NCBI RefSeq assembly: GCF_028858725.1
Contig: NC_084759.1
Coordinates: 176,295,770 to 176,359,769, forward strand
Direction of reading: 5' to 3'
Length of the DNA: 64,000 bases
Origin: Colius striatus
Taxonomy: Eukaryota; Chordata; Aves; Coliiformes; Coliidae
Within the stretch, counting starts at the first letter, position 1; the number at the start of each line of letters is the position of its first letter. This document shows, piece by piece, positions 30,601 to 42,800 of this stretch. Under the pieces are notes generated by a model. It did not search any database and was not told the origin of the DNA. It saw nothing but the letters and a program-made list of their open reading frames with translations. Made by a program: the position numbers and the translations under genes.

Positions 30601-33309
30601 CCTTCCTCCTTCTCTAACTGTGGGGTCTGCGTGGTTGCCTCCATCTTGTATCGCTCTTACACCTCCTACCAGCACTTCGAATTCAGAGGCGCCAGATTGG
30701 CCCAGCCAGGCCGGAGGTCGGTCTAAACCCAGGAGCCAGGGGAGAGTCCAAAACTCTTTACCGGGTCTTCACTGCAACCTGCTCCCCCTGTTACCAAGCA
30801 AAAGCTGCTTCTTGCTAAACTATGACAACCTGTAGGTCTGTCTGCTCTGTAGCACTCGAGGCTCTCTTGTCTGGCAGTAGTTGCTGACTGTAGTTGGCTC
30901 TTTCATGTTGCAGGCATGTTCAGTCATCTTTTTTTCTGTGTTCCTTTTTGTTTTTGTGGGGTTTTTTTACTGTTTCACTACTGCTGTGTTTGTGCATTGC
31001 ACTTTTACCTATCCTTCAAGCTCCTCTGCTGCTTAGTTTTTTGTCATCTCTAACGTGCTGCTCTATTAGGTTTTTGGTTCCCAAATCCGTCTTTACACCT
31101 TTAACTGAGGAGACAGAAAAACAGTCATATAAATGACCAGGTATGTCATCTGCTATCACTCAATAGAATATCCTTGAACAACATCTATTTGTGGAGCACT
31201 TCCTTTGCCTAATACAGTCCATCCCAGTTTCAAATTGCCCTCTCAAAACACATTTAATGCATTTTTTATTATGTAGCTAGATAGTCTGACAGCTGTATTT
31301 ACAATCTTCTTTTTTAATACTTCTTTGCAGGCTTTTGCTTCACTACACAGAGTAAGCCTGACCTGGTATTCAGACTTCTTGGCTCCCTAGTTCTCAGCTA
31401 ACCCCTGTGTGCTGCTGTTTCCCCCCAAAAAACCTCAATATACTTTTTAAGATAACTTTGTTATGAATATGATTGTTATGAGTGCAAAATTTTTACATGA
31501 TGTAGTCCAAAAAAGAGATGCAACTATGCACAATTATCCCCCCCCAGAAAATTCCATCATTGGAAGTAAAACCTATAGCTGTATAGAAGCCAGGAAACAT
31601 TCCTATTTCTCTCATGATCCAAAGATTTTTAACTGAGATAGCATATTTCCCAGTAAAAACAGGAAGCATCTTTTTAAGCTTTGAGTTGAAAAACCTTTAC
31701 ATCCACTAAGGCATTAATTCCCCGAAAGAATGGCTGCAAAAGATAACAGAAGACTTTTTAGTGGAACAAAGCTGGTTCAATAATGTCAGTTTAAAAAGTG
31801 ATACATTCTTTGTTTCTGATCTCAACTGCTCTATAGTTCTGTGAGTTTGCCACAGTTTTAAAAAAGAGGGTACTCCACGTAGTGCAGAAGACTGATGGTT
31901 TGCATGCGAGAACTACTTTGAGAAATGTCTAGTGCATTCATCACACAGTTTATCTGGAAATTGAGATAAACCTTTTGAATTCCTTAACTTATTGAATAAC
32001 TCAGTTCATATTAATAGAATTATAAAATAATTTTAATTGAAAAATACCTTTAAGATCATCAGGTCCAACCACTAACCTCACATTGCCAAGCTCACAGCTA
32101 AACTATATCCCTCAGCACCTCATTTACTCATCTTTTTAATTTCTCTAGGGACAGTGGCCCTACCACCTCTCTCGGCAGCCTGTGTCAGTGTCTAACAATC
32201 CTCTCAGTGAAGATTTTCCTAATATCCAATCTAAACCTTACCTGGCACATTTCCTTGAGGCCATTTCCTCTTGCCCTATCCCTCATTACTTTGGAGAAGA
32301 GACCATCCACCACCTCGCTACAAGCTCCTTTAAAGTAGTTTTAGAAAGTGATCATGTCTCCTCTCAGCCTCCTCCACACTAAACCATCTCAGCTCCCTCA
32401 GATGCTCCTCATCAGACTTGTGCTCCAGACCCTTCACCAGCTTTGTTGCCTGTCTCTGGACACACTTCAGCACCTCAGTGTCTTTCTTGTAGTGAGGGGC
32501 CCAAAGTTGAACACAGTATTTGAGGTGCAGCTTCACCAATGCTGAGTACAGGGGGACAATCACTTCCCTGGTCTTGATGGCCACACTCTTTCTGATGCCA
32601 CTGGCTTTTTTGGCCACCTGGGCACACTGCTGGCTCATGTTTGGTCAGCTGTCTGTTAACACCCCCAAGTCTTTTTCCTTTAGGCATGTTTCCAGCCACT
32701 CTGCGCCAAGCCTATAATATTGCCTGGGGTTGTTGTGGCCCAAGTAGAGAACCCAGCACTTGGCCTTGTTAAACCTCATACAACTGGCTTCAGCCCATCA
32801 CTTGAGCTTGTCTAGGTCCCCCTGAAGAGCGTTCCTGTCCTCAAGCAGAGCTATGCCTCTGCCCAACTTAGTGTCATCTGCAAATTTACTGAGAGTGCAC
32901 TCAGTTCCTTCATCCAGATCATTGCTAAAGACATTAAACAAAACAGGCCCCAGCACTGGGCCCTAGGGAACACCACTGGTGACTGGCCACCAACTGCATT
33001 TAGCTTCGTTCACTACAATTCTCTGGACCCAGCCATACAGCCAGTTTTCATCCATCACAGAGTACATCCATCCAAGCCACGGGCACTCAGTTTCTCCAGG
33101 AGGAAAAGTTAACGGTATTATTTCTAATGCATCTTAATTTTCATAATCCTAGCTAATACTTTTCTTTCTCATTGTAGCAAGCCAAAATTGAGGAAGAACA
33201 ACAAAGATGGACACAGACTGCAGGGGAATCTTCAATTTCAGATGATTCAAAACGTCCACGGATTAAGAAAAGTGCTTATTTCAGTGATGAGGAAGAACTT
33301 AGTGATTGA
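24564..33309 (+). CDS. ZCRB1: Zinc finger CCHC-type and RNA-binding motif protein 1 (U11/U12-31K), complete
   Basis: ZCRB1 (also MADP-1) is a subunit of the U11/U12 di-snRNP that recognises minor (U12-type) introns in the nucleus. Seven coding exons join to 216 residues, against 217 as I recall for human: 24564-24647, 24818-24846, 27745-27856, 27943-28050, 29475-29584, 29698-29773 and 33178-33309. Residues about 10-88 form an RRM with RNP2 VYVSNL (12-17) and RNP1 KGVAFILF (51-58). A CCHC zinc knuckle follows: C107, C110, H115, C120 (C-X2-C-X4-H-X4-C). Then come a Lys run (132-141), an acidic stretch (144-160) and the C-terminal end SDEEELSD. The ATG has A at -3. All introns are GT-AG, there is no frameshift or internal stop, and the gene looks intact. 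It starts at the CpG island shared with PPHLN1. Two solo LTRs and a long CR1 sit in its introns, all on the minus strand. Confidence 0.96.
24818..24846 (+). CDS. ZCRB1: ZCRB1 coding exon, residues 29-38 (29-nt micro-exon)
   Basis: A very short exon (IFSKYGKVV plus AA of Lys38) lies between acceptor ATATTTCAG and donor GTAAGTG. It is needed to bridge the RRM: it completes the helix and leads into the strand before RNP1. Its 29 nt are not a multiple of three, so skipping it would break the frame. Confidence 0.95.
24847..27744 (+). other. ZCRB1: ZCRB1 intron
   Basis: A 2.9-kb intron with GTAAGTG donor and GTTTTCAG acceptor. It contains a T run (25821-25835) and otherwise nothing recognisable. 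Confidence 0.88.
27745..27856 (+). CDS. ZCRB1: ZCRB1 coding exon, residues 38-75
   Basis: The acceptor GTTTTCAG is followed by A GTT ACT ATT ATG, completing Lys38 and running [20 protein letters not shown] on to ALNNKQ before donor GTAAAT. It contains RNP1 at residues 51-58. The intron after it is only 86 bp. Confidence 0.96.
27943..28050 (+). CDS. ZCRB1: ZCRB1 coding exon, residues 76-111
   Basis: The acceptor TTTGCTGTAG is followed by 36 codons, [20 protein letters not shown] to KSKCYECG, before GTAAGT. It ends the RRM and supplies the first two zinc-knuckle cysteines (C107, C110). Confidence 0.96.
28099..28670 (-). mobile_element. Solo LTR, ERV-type, 572 bp (family B)
   Basis: On the minus strand it starts TCTGCTGGTTTTGACTG (first G apparently mutated from TGTGCTGG) and contains TTTTGGATTTGTGCTGGAAA, a CTCACTTTTACTCTCCGAAT block and the end GATAAATCATGACA. 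I recognise this as one of the most common avian LTR families. The flanks are GACTT (28094-28098) and GACTC (28671-28675), a 5-bp duplication with one mismatch. It lies in ZCRB1 intron 28051-29474, antisense to the gene and only 48 bp from the upstream exon. No coding sequence remains. Confidence 0.85.
28671..29474 (+). other. ZCRB1: ZCRB1 intron, remaining part
   Basis: AT-rich remainder of the intron after the LTR, ending in the pyrimidine-rich TTTCTTTTTCTCCAAG acceptor. Nothing else seen. Confidence 0.8.
29475..29584 (+). CDS. ZCRB1: ZCRB1 coding exon, residues 112-148
   Basis: The acceptor TTTTTCTCCAAG is followed by [20 protein letters not shown] and the Lys run, ending GT before donor GTATGT. 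It supplies H115 and C120 of the zinc knuckle. A competing donor two bases earlier (GTGTAT) would break the frame into the next exon, so GTATGT is preferred. The frame reads on into the intron, which makes the open frame look longer than the exon. Confidence 0.94.
29698..29773 (+). CDS. ZCRB1: ZCRB1 coding exon, residues 148-173
   Basis: After acceptor AATGAAG, a T completes Val148, followed by [20 protein letters not shown] and AIAFQ before GTACAAA. It is 76 nt and encodes the acidic stretch. The intron before it is 113 bp; the one after it is 3.4 kb and has been swollen by an LTR and a CR1. Confidence 0.93.
29870..30827 (-). mobile_element. Solo LTR, ERV-type, 958 bp (family A, copy 2)
   Basis: It is flanked by a perfect 5-bp target duplication, ACCTG at 29865-29869 and ACCTG at 30828-30832. 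The plus-strand ends are TGTTGTGG and CTATGACA, fitting the TG...CA rule. On the minus strand it begins TGTCATAGTTTAGCAAG and shares blocks with 15209-16079: CTTTTGCTTGGTAACA near the start, ATTAAATTATTTTCTGTTTT (poly(A) signal at 30025-30020) and a TTTGGTACTTG block near the end. No viral genes adjoin it, so it is a recombined solo copy. It lies in ZCRB1 intron 29774-33177, antisense, 97 bp after the exon. Confidence 0.92.
30833..32012 (+). other. ZCRB1: ZCRB1 intron, segment between LTR and CR1
   Basis: Intronic DNA without an exon or a repeat I can name. Confidence 0.7.
32013..33106 (-). repeat. CR1 LINE, about 1.1 kb, ORF2 C terminus plus 3' end
   Basis: The longest CR1 in the window. 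The plus-strand left end is ATAGAATTATAAAATAATTT (3' terminus). The minus frame at 32638-32330 is still open for 102 codons, with [33 protein letters not shown] and [12 protein letters not shown], the CR1 ORF2 C-terminal end. Blocks such as GTCATCTGCAAATTTACTGA and CATCCAAGCCACGGGCACTC extend it to about 33106, where it is 5'-truncated. It ends only about 70 bp before the last ZCRB1 exon. Confidence 0.94.
33178..33309 (+). CDS. ZCRB1: ZCRB1 last coding exon, residues 174-216 and stop
   Basis: The acceptor CTTTCTCATTGTAG is followed by [20 protein letters not shown] on to the conserved tail [14 protein letters not shown] and TGA at 33307-33309. The tail carries Ser within acidic residues, typical CK2-type sites (inference). 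Confidence 0.96.
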   Translation, partial: QAKIEEEQQRWTQTAGESSISDDSKRPRIKKSAYFSDEEELSD

Positions 33310-33845
33310 AATAATACTGGTTTATATGCATATATATTATATATAGTGTACATTTTGTAAAGTGCTACAAAGTTATCTGTAATACAAGTTTGTCTTGATG
33401 TTGAAGACGCTGAAAATTGTGTTGTAGTTTTACACTGCTCCCTGAACCTCCCATCTTTTGATATCTTTGTCTCTCAAAACTTCACCTTTCCAGGCAGCTT
33501 CTTAAGAAAACAATGTTTCTACACTTAGATCCAGAAAAGTACCTGAGAGAATGCATTTTGCAGTCAGCATCTAGACCTAAGCCCTGGGAGTGAGGTCTTT
33601 CATAGGAGGATTTCCCAATATTTTTTTCCTAAGAGTAGTTAATTTTGGGATCACTGCTAGCACCACTGATGCTTTATGTATTGGTCTATTTGCCTGTTTG
33701 GAAGCAGGGCTTTAGTAGTACTTTAGTAGCATATGAATCTTGTGCTAGTTGCTCTGCATAGGGTTGAATTTCAGCCTTAAGGATTGTACTAAGTCTTCTA
33801 ACACTTTACTGCAGTAATAAATTACTGTCACATCAGCTTGGTCTA
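33310..33845 (+). other. ZCRB1: ZCRB1 3' UTR to a canonical poly(A) signal
   Basis: AATAAA at 33816-33821 is the first canonical poly(A) hexamer after the stop, with a moderately U/G-rich stretch downstream. An AATACA variant at about 33381 with GT-rich DNA after it could give a shorter UTR. Later AATAAA copies at 34895-34900 and 35116-35121 (the last followed by a strikingly GT-rich run) could give longer forms. The choice between them is not decidable here. Confidence 0.5.
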
Positions 33846-36800
33846 TGAAATCATTTTAGACTTAACATCTGACTGTCTTCTAAAAGGATTATAAGATACT
33901 GATCATTGGTCTTAACACAGCTTTAGTGACTTGCTGTACAGCTCATAGTGGTTTATATAGCCTGTATATACCATAGGCTCCATAGCAGAGTGGTGTGGCG
34001 ATTAGTTCAGTCTTGAAACATACTTTTTTTTTTTTAAGTGGCAGTTCTGTACTCTTGCATTAAGAATGAGAATGGCAGTATGTTTTATAAGTGGAAATGT
34101 ACATATGTTTTAATATGCTGTAATCTGATATTTCAAGACTTGCTGTGATAAGGGCTTATCCCACACTATTTTTCCTGACCGCAGTTTGGGTGCCTGGCAT
34201 GGTAACTGTGGTTACGTGCAGGGTTTTAAATATACTTGTATCTGATATGGATCACAGTCCTTTGTTCTCACCATCTGAACCTGGCTGTCAAAATCCAAAA
34301 GGCAGTTTCCTACATGCTTAAAATTTGTCTTTGATCTGTGCTTGGAACTGACATGGTCTCTAAGCCAAGTGTGTTGTCACCTAGTTTGCACCTAAAGCTG
34401 CTCAGATCTTGTAAAGAGAGTCTCTATCCTTAAACCTTTGTAGGGTTCTAGTCATGTTCTCCTAAAAAGCCTCCTAGACATGTTAGAACAGTACAAAGCC
34501 CTGCAGCAACATTCACCCCCAAAACCACAGACACATGGTGATGGTGGTAACATTCTTATTTTGGCCATTTTGTGTAGTCAAACTTTTTCTTTTTAGGAGG
34601 CACAATATGAAACATATTCCCACTTTTACACTTGGAAGAAGAGACCAGCTGGCCTCTGTTTCTATTTTCAACCCTTCCCGTTCCTCATCAGGACTTGGAT
34701 TTCTTCCAAATACAGAAAATGTAAATCCAAATGTGCCATTACATATTCTTAATTAATACCAATTTACATTCAAATATATAACTCGGTGCAAAGCAAAGAC
34801 ATACACACCCCTCCTCTAAAGCAGCCACATTTAGAAGGTCATTCTGAGGTCTTCTGTTGCTACTTTTACAAGAATTGAGACATAAAAATATGGTAATAAA
34901 GTAAAATATTTTTCTGTACAAACTACTCAAGCCACAGAATGGGGAGAAATATTTGGCTTCATATATAGGAAGGCCTTGGACTCAGTAATCCAAATAATGT
35001 TTTTAAGACTTAGTTTGAGACTTTCTGCTGAAAGTACTGTATTTGAAATATGAAGCTTCCTTTACTGAATTTCAGAAGAGTCTCTTGATAGCTGAGTATG
35101 ACGCGTAACAGTGTTAATAAATGCAAATCATTGTATGTCGTATGTGTGGTAATGAAGACAGACGAGTTCTAAACTGAGAGGCAGAAAATCTTGCTGGCAT
35201 CATGCTTCTCTACAAATGCTATGTTAGGGCTCAATGGCAGTGGAGAAAAAAAAAAGAGCAAAACAAACAAACAAAAATATACCACTGCTTCAAGTTGGGG
35301 TTTCTCATCTTCTCCCATACCGTGTTCACTGCTGGTTTTAGAAAAAGATAAAAAGCTAAAATGTGACAGAGGACCAGCTGAACCTTGCCCATGACTTTGA
35401 TTTGGGAATGTTTGGTAGCTTAGAAGAATTAAGATCTCAATGAAGTAACTCACTGCTGCGAGACTGTTTTCAGGGTCATAAGCTCAAAAGGATTATACTT
35501 GTGTGTGGAATGTGATATTTTAAAATGTGAGTTTAAGTAAAGTCTCCACTAAGAAATATCATCAATTACTGACTACTTCTAACCATAAAAAATACAGAGA
35601 TATTAACAGTCTAGGAGTGTTTCATTCTTATACACTTTACTGTGTCATATTTGCTACTGGTGTCTTGTCAGAAAGAATAAAAACAAACCTGACCTTTGTT
35701 CTGACCTAATGCAGTACTTCTTCAAGAGTTCCAGTAGCTGAAGCATGTTGATATATCTTTCTACTCTGCTGCTCCTGCCTTGCCGCTTGCCCCGCAGGAT
35801 TTGCTTTTGTCAGCGTGAAGCAGTAGCTAGTCCAGATATTAGAAGTGACCCAGTGATGTTCCCCCATGCTCTTTTGTTCCAAGCATAAAGTCACTTGAGG
35901 CAGGTGACATTGGAAAAGAAGCAGATAAAAATGAGCCCGCTGCTGTGCAGAATTGGCATCTGGAATTCCTTACCTGAAATCACCTTCCTTTAACGGTTTT
36001 CTTAACTCTGAACTTCTGTTCGTTAGCAGTGCTTAATAGTTTTTGGCTTAAGAGCCAGGGCAAAGAAGAGAGTGTGTAGGGCCTAGAACAGGACCCAGTG
36101 GGACTTGGAAGGAGAAGGATTTTTGCACTTTGGTCTCTGAATCATTTTAAGTTTCTGTTCTCTTTTGGCAAGGTAATGGAGCATCTCTAGGTGAGAAATT
36201 CAGAGCATCAGCAATAGGTAACTGTTATCCAGCATAAGTACCTGCTTTGCTTGCTTGGCTTGTCTGTAGCACCCACTGATGCAGCTGCCTAATCTTGGAA
36301 AAAAAGACAAAATCACATCAACCATGTCTCTTTTTGATCTCTGAGTACCAAGGGATTTGCTCCTGATTTGCTTCTGTGCTCCCAGTCTCACCTACTCCAA
36401 GCGGCAGGGCTTCAGGATTCTTTCCTGAGTCCAATCAGTGCTGAGAAATTAGGTGGAGTATTAACTAAGCTCCTAATTAGAATCAGGCCGACAAGGTGCA
36501 AGTAGTTTTCAGAACGTGAGCAGCAGACAGAGCGGTGCTTTTGTCAGAGTTTGGTATCTTAATGCACCAGTTTGGGAAGCAGAAAGCAGCTTTGATGGCT
36601 GCATGGCCCCTGGACCAAACAGATGAGGTTATGTAGCCATGTTACCAAGAGACAGGAGAAATGAAAAATGCCTCCTAGAACATTTTCCTGTTATTGTTAG
36701 AAAAACCACAGGGGTTTGTGGGTGGGGGTTTTTGTGTTGATTTGGCGGGCTTTTTAGTACTTTGAGGATATGGGCTAGGCTAGCAAGCCACGATTCTGAT

Positions 36801-39800
36801 TCTGGAGAAAGTGACGTTAAGTGGCAGACAGATTTTTATTTTCTTAAATAATGTCAAAAACCTGGGTCTTTGTGCAAGCATCCACTTACTAGGTTTTGTC
36901 TTTTGTATTTTCCAAACAGCTTGAAAATTGTCAAAATAGTGCTTTGTGGATCACAGGCCTGCCTGTTTATTGAAATGGCTAGCCAAGTAGTGTCTCAAAA
37001 GCCACTAGAAGATGACGTTTATCTGTCCACGGGGAACAAAGTGCTGTGGAAGGAGGGATATGGATGATTGGCTTAACTGATTATAAATGGTAGTACTCAT
37101 GCTGTGCCTGTGCAGCACTTGTTAAACCATTGCAGCTATGAAACACTGGAATAATTTTAGTCCATGTTCATCAGGCTCCCACTATGTTCTTGGCATATTC
37201 AGGTTACTAGTCTCAGCAGAGCAATATAAGAGGCTGTAAATATAAAGAGCTATGTGTAGCTAAATAGGTGATGTCTGGAACAAATTGTAAACACTTTGTC
37301 TTTGGCTTCTGGGTCACCGTGTTTTCCAGGAGAGCCCTTTTTTAGTCTGCAGAGATGACTCATTATAGCATGGGAAGGTGAGCTGTGCATGCCTTTTGGC
37401 TGTAGCCTTTTGAGGTACAAAATATTAAATTGCTTAGAAAAGCTAGACGTGAAACTGTCCTATGTAAAAATGAGATTCATTAAGTGCTACTATGAACACT
37501 TAGAAGTAACTAGTACAGAGACCTCTTCATTTCCACTTTGTGTTCTATTTGGCATCTGCAGTTATCATTGGGATGATAATATATGCCATCCCAATTCCAC
37601 CATTACTTTCCTGTAAAAATATTTCAAATGACACTCTTACAGGTGTGTTATTTCAAAATAACCAATGTTGAGTTGCTGATTGCATCTTTTTCGTATAGAT
37701 TACGAAATTCCCTTTGAGTGTCCTGAAACTGCTCATACTAAGCAGCATTGTTTATCTTAGGGGTCTTAACAGGATGAGTTTTGTCTGTAGCTGCTTCCAA
37801 TATTAAAAATTACTACAGGATTCCTTCTTTAGAGAAAAAGGTGCCAAGTGGAGGGTTTGGTCATTCTTGACATAGATGACCTTGTTTCTTTGTATCTATC
37901 CTGGTGTCCATAAAACACATCCTAGAAGGGATGGGCTGAGGAGGTTCTGTATGTAAAAGAAAGCAATATTTTTTAAGTTGAAGAATTGTACAGGTTTGTG
38001 AAATAATGTTTTATCAGTGCCAGGCTAATCCTGATCCTGCTGTGCATTCAGGCAGGAGAGATGATGTGTGCTGATGCAAAGTATTTAATGGATGAGAGAA
38101 GTAACAGAGCCAGTAAAGAGTTACAGTAAAATGTGATAAACGCGTGCGTGAAAAATCTAACCAACCTGCTGAGGCAATGTAGGTCACAGCAGCTTGGAGA
38201 AATACCACAGTTACTAATGTAAGAACTTTCCTGGATGATTAATAGGACGCCACAGAGAATCAAATGCAATTCTGAGCTTATCAATGGCAACAGTTACAAA
38301 CCCACATTAAGATGAGCTGATCTATCTGTGAAAATTCAGTCTTATCAATATGCAGATAAAGAAAAATAGAAGGTATCCAAATTTAAGTGCTGCATCAAGC
38401 TTGGTACAGTACCAGCAAAAGCTGGCACTTGATTGCAGAAGTAAAGATGCATTCTTGTATCTCCCTGTGCGATGTCAGAGGACGTAGAGGCGTTCTATCC
38501 AATGAACAGATGTGGCTATGGAAGGAGAGACCCAAAATAGAACCAGAAGGGATGTTAAGGACTGTGTGGGTATGCTGTGAAGTTCTAAGGCACTGAATTG
38601 TATTTTTAGAGTGAATGGGATAGAACTGCTTGTACTATGTTGTGCTTAATTGAAAAATGTGTGTCTTGTATCCGAAAATTAAGAACCTTTTGGTAGTACA
38701 AGTTTGTACTGGCTTGCAAATGTTCACAAAAGGGAGAAGAACTAAAGGAAGACACAGTTCTACAAAGGAGGTCACTTGGGATGTCCTTGATGTGCAAATT
38801 TGATTAGGTGGCAAAAACCCATCTGCCCATGAATGCTGGAGCCATGAGGGTGCATATGAAATGAAATGACTCAGTAGCATATGGTAGTTAGGAAAGATGG
38901 GAACATGCAGTACTTGGATGTGATGGTTTTGAGTTCATGAACCATGTAGTCCTTGAAATCATGCTATTCCAAAGAAAGGCTTTTGAAAATTCAAGAGGTA
39001 GATTTATTTTCATCAGCTGCAATGTAACGTTTTCAAGAAGAGTTTTTACCGTGGGAGGCTTTCACAAGGAAAGCTCAACAGTGCAAACTCGGTTAATTAA
39101 AATCTGGAACATGGTTCCTCAGCAAGGGCGAATTCTCTGAGAGTCCTATGCCTGTGACACCCCAGAGAATGCAGGGCCCCAAGTCATTATTCATGTTCAT
39201 ATTTAATTTAGCTGAAGCTGATGGAGAATGTCCAGAATCCTCTCCATTTGCCACACAATTTAGGTCAAGCCCATGGTGGAGTACTTGAGTTCAGGACAAA
39301 GTAGCCCTTGCAAAACGTTTACCTTTTTTTCACTCTTCTGTTATTTCTGCTAGGATGGCAGAGTTTGTACTATATTGCACACATGGTGTATGCATGCTAA
39401 ATGTTAAAAGAGTACAAACTACAATATCTTGCTACTCCTGCCAACTTTCTGCAAATTTAGTGTGGTGTTTTTCCTTAGGATTTCATTTCAGTGCAACCGA
39501 CCTTTGAAATGGCAAAATGGTTGATGGGAAGGCACTGAGTTCCCTTGCTCTGAATGTGGTATGAGCACTGCACACAGATTACTCTGCTTGTTTGAGGACA
39601 GAGCAATTAGTAATTATAACAGCATTGTCTGGATGCAACTTCATTGTTCCTAAGGGCTGGGAGTTGGAGGAGAAGGGGAGGAGGCAGACATGGCCAAAAA
39701 AATGAGTAGGCCAAATGTCCATCCAGTGTATATCAATTTCACCAAACATTTTCTGGTTTCTTTCTACCGATTCCACTCTTAACAGTACTTTAGATCAGAA

Positions 39801-42800
39801 TTTATGAGGATTAAATTTATGTGGCTGTCTGGTGTACATAGGTGTAAATTCTAATGCAAAGATTTGATTTCAGTCACACAGAAGTATATAACACTGATTA
39901 TGTTCATGCAAATAGGAGTCACTACATCTTCACATTAAGTTATCTTCATGCTTTAACTAGCTTCTCCTGGGGAACAATGACACCTGTCTGTTAGGAGAGC
40001 TATTTGTTGTAAACTCTTTTTACATAGGTGTTATATTTAAATAGATGCTGACATGAAAGGCTCAAATGCAGATGGCACAGTGACTTTGTGGAAATTAAGA
40101 GGATGTATTATTATGCTGGAGAGGAAAGAAAGGAGAGCTTCAGAGTGGAAAAAAAGAAAGAAAATTGGCAAGTGAGACAGAAAACACTGGTAGACTGGAG
40201 ACCGGTATCAAAATAAGGGACAAAAAGGGAGCTAAAAGGGTCAACTAAAAACCAATGCACACAATCATGTGTAACATCAAATCATTCTATTTAAGGAAGG
40301 CTTTTATAGGAAATGGGTGATTTTGCATATTGCAGTAAAGGTTTGTTTTTCACATTCAACTCAACTCAGTTATCTGATTTTCTCAGGTGCTAAACTTCAC
40401 AGCAATATGGGAAAGGTGGATGAGGCTCAGCTTTTTTTGAAAACTGAAGCCACGAATGACTTCCCAATCTGCCCTTTGTGTCACCAGTTATTGTTCAAGG
40501 GCTGTTTGGCCAAAGAGTAATTTCTAAGACTTAATGATGCTTCTGAAAAATAGTGTCTCTGAAACTCACTTCCCAGCTCTCCCGTCCCTCCTTCCCCTAT
40601 GGGATCGTTATTGTTCAGAGCTTTCTCCAGTTTTTCCAACTGTCTGGATGACAACGTCTTATCTCTGTTCACCACAGATATGATTCATGCTGAGGGTGTT
40701 TTCCTCATTCGTAACTTGCTGTTTGTTCTTCTGCCTATGATGAAGACTTCCTCCCTTGATTTCTGATTCTCTCAGTGGGGAGATTTCTGTTCTGTGGTTT
40801 TTTATGTGTTGATACCCAGACTGCAGATCAGCGTAGGGTGTCTCCTTGTAACTATACTTTACCTGCAAGATGCTTTTTTAAAAAACAAACATTACTTTCC
40901 AGCTTTGCCATTCATTTCTTTATTATGTCCAATTGATTTTCCACTTCTATTATCATTGACTAAATTGAATGTCTAAATAAAGGCCTAGGTTTACAGCTGA
41001 AGGAAGCTGTACTCATTCAGGTTCTTTTTCCTTCAGTAGTCATTTATCTGCTGTCACATTTAGCTCATCTGCTTTTTAATTTTAATTAAACAGAAGAATA
41101 TAAAATGTTTGAAAACAGACACAACTCTACCAAGCTTAAGCAAGCAACTAATAATAAAAGTTCATCCTATGTTTTGTTCTAAAATTACTTTTAATAATGA
41201 ATAAGGAACAAGAAATTAATTCCAAAATTTGCTGCACGGGAACTTTCCTCTGCCATCTCTGTTTCTCTCTCCTCTTGCAAGGTAATATTTACAGTTCCTT
41301 GACATTATATAAATGAGTTAAATGGAATTCACTGAAGTGATTAAAATATATATGGTCATCATTAACTGCATTATAGCAAAAACTGCAATGAATCCCACAA
41401 GCTAATGTTTGCTGACATGTTTGCTGACAGATGTGTCGTACTCAGGCTTCAGCTGATGAGAGAGGCCAGCAGACTATATTTGAAATGTCTAGACATATTC
41501 CTTTGGAGAATACTTGAGTATGAGTTTCATACACGCCTCCGATATGAGTGGTAAGTGCATTATTAATCGAGAACTGGTTTTAAAAGCTGTATTTTGTGCC
41601 ACAGTATTGTGCTAGGTGGTATTTTTTGCTGTTTGTTGCTATCTAAGAAGGTTTATTAGCTGTTCATTTTGGAATTTTTCTTGGTTCTTTTCCCTCTCCT
41701 TTTCAAGGGTTTAAGAGTTCACTGTGGAAAGGATAGGGCAGGGAAGGGTAAAACCAGGGAGCAAGTTGATCCACTCTTCAGCAGGGAGAAGTTCTCGGTG
41801 CAGCAGCTGAAAAGATGGAGGCGTTTCAGCCCTGGTGGAATCAGCCTTCACTGGTAAAGTCAGCTCTAATGCTAGCAACCGTCTATGAGAGGGCAAGTTG
41901 CAACTGTGAAAGAATGGGGTAGGGAGTGCTTGAATTAGTTGGATGCTATTAAAATGTCTGGGCCTTCCAGAGTACCTTGAGACCCCAGGCAATTTTAGGT
42001 GTTGTCTCTGAGAATTTGCATTTACAACTACACACTTGGTTTCTGGTTTTGAAAAATGGGATTTTAGACCCATGGTTAAAAAAAGTCCTGGAAGACAATT
42101 ATCGAGCAAAGGGGTGAGAAGTAAAAATCAATGTGGACTGTAATCAATCTAATGTCTTTCTGTACCAGGGTGCAGATTTTACATGTAAAAGAGAGGTGGT
42201 AGATACCATTTATCTTGACTCCATTAAGATTTATGATACTGTGACATAGTAACAATGGGGTCTAAATGCTACTACTGTAACTGGGGTGAAAATCTGGGGG
42301 GAAAACTGCTCACAGTAGTTCACACAAAAACTGATGAGGTGTACTGATTGGGGTTCTGCAGATGCTGTTAAATACTCTCTTTAAAACCTTGGATGATGGA
42401 ATGGAAAATATGCTTATAAAACTTGAGGATAACGAGCATCACGTAGGACACCAGCTGTCTTGGCTTTTCATCTGATACTGCTGAATATTGAATGGGCATA
42501 AGAATAGCTTTTCCTTTCCTGGCTGTTCCTGAGCTAATCAGTTACCTCCGATGACCTCTGTGAGCACCTTCTGCTCAGCCCTTGCTTCTCCCCATGGTTC
42601 TTCCATGCTAGCTTGGGCTTCTGCCCTCTGCTCATCGCAGCAATTTCAACAGCTGAAGCGACCTGTGCTCAAAGCTTATGTGTCTTTGTCCTGCGGGGAC
42701 AGTGGCAAACTGATCGGTAACTAAGCACATCTCCAAGGCAGAACGTTTTAGTAAAAGCCTTCCGGATAAAAATGTGACTGAAATCCATAAATCTAGTTTC

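Noticed and set aside
30088..30726. Plus-strand open frame of 212 codons
   Set aside because: It lies wholly inside the solo LTR at 29870-30827, on the strand opposite to the element, and has no recognisable protein features.
24648..33177. U12-type introns in ZCRB1, which would be apt for a minor-spliceosome gene
   Set aside because: All six coding introns have ordinary GT-AG ends (GTAAGT, GTAAGTG, GTAAAT, GTAAGT, GTATGT, GTACAA). None has the extended ATATCCTT or GTATCCTT donor.
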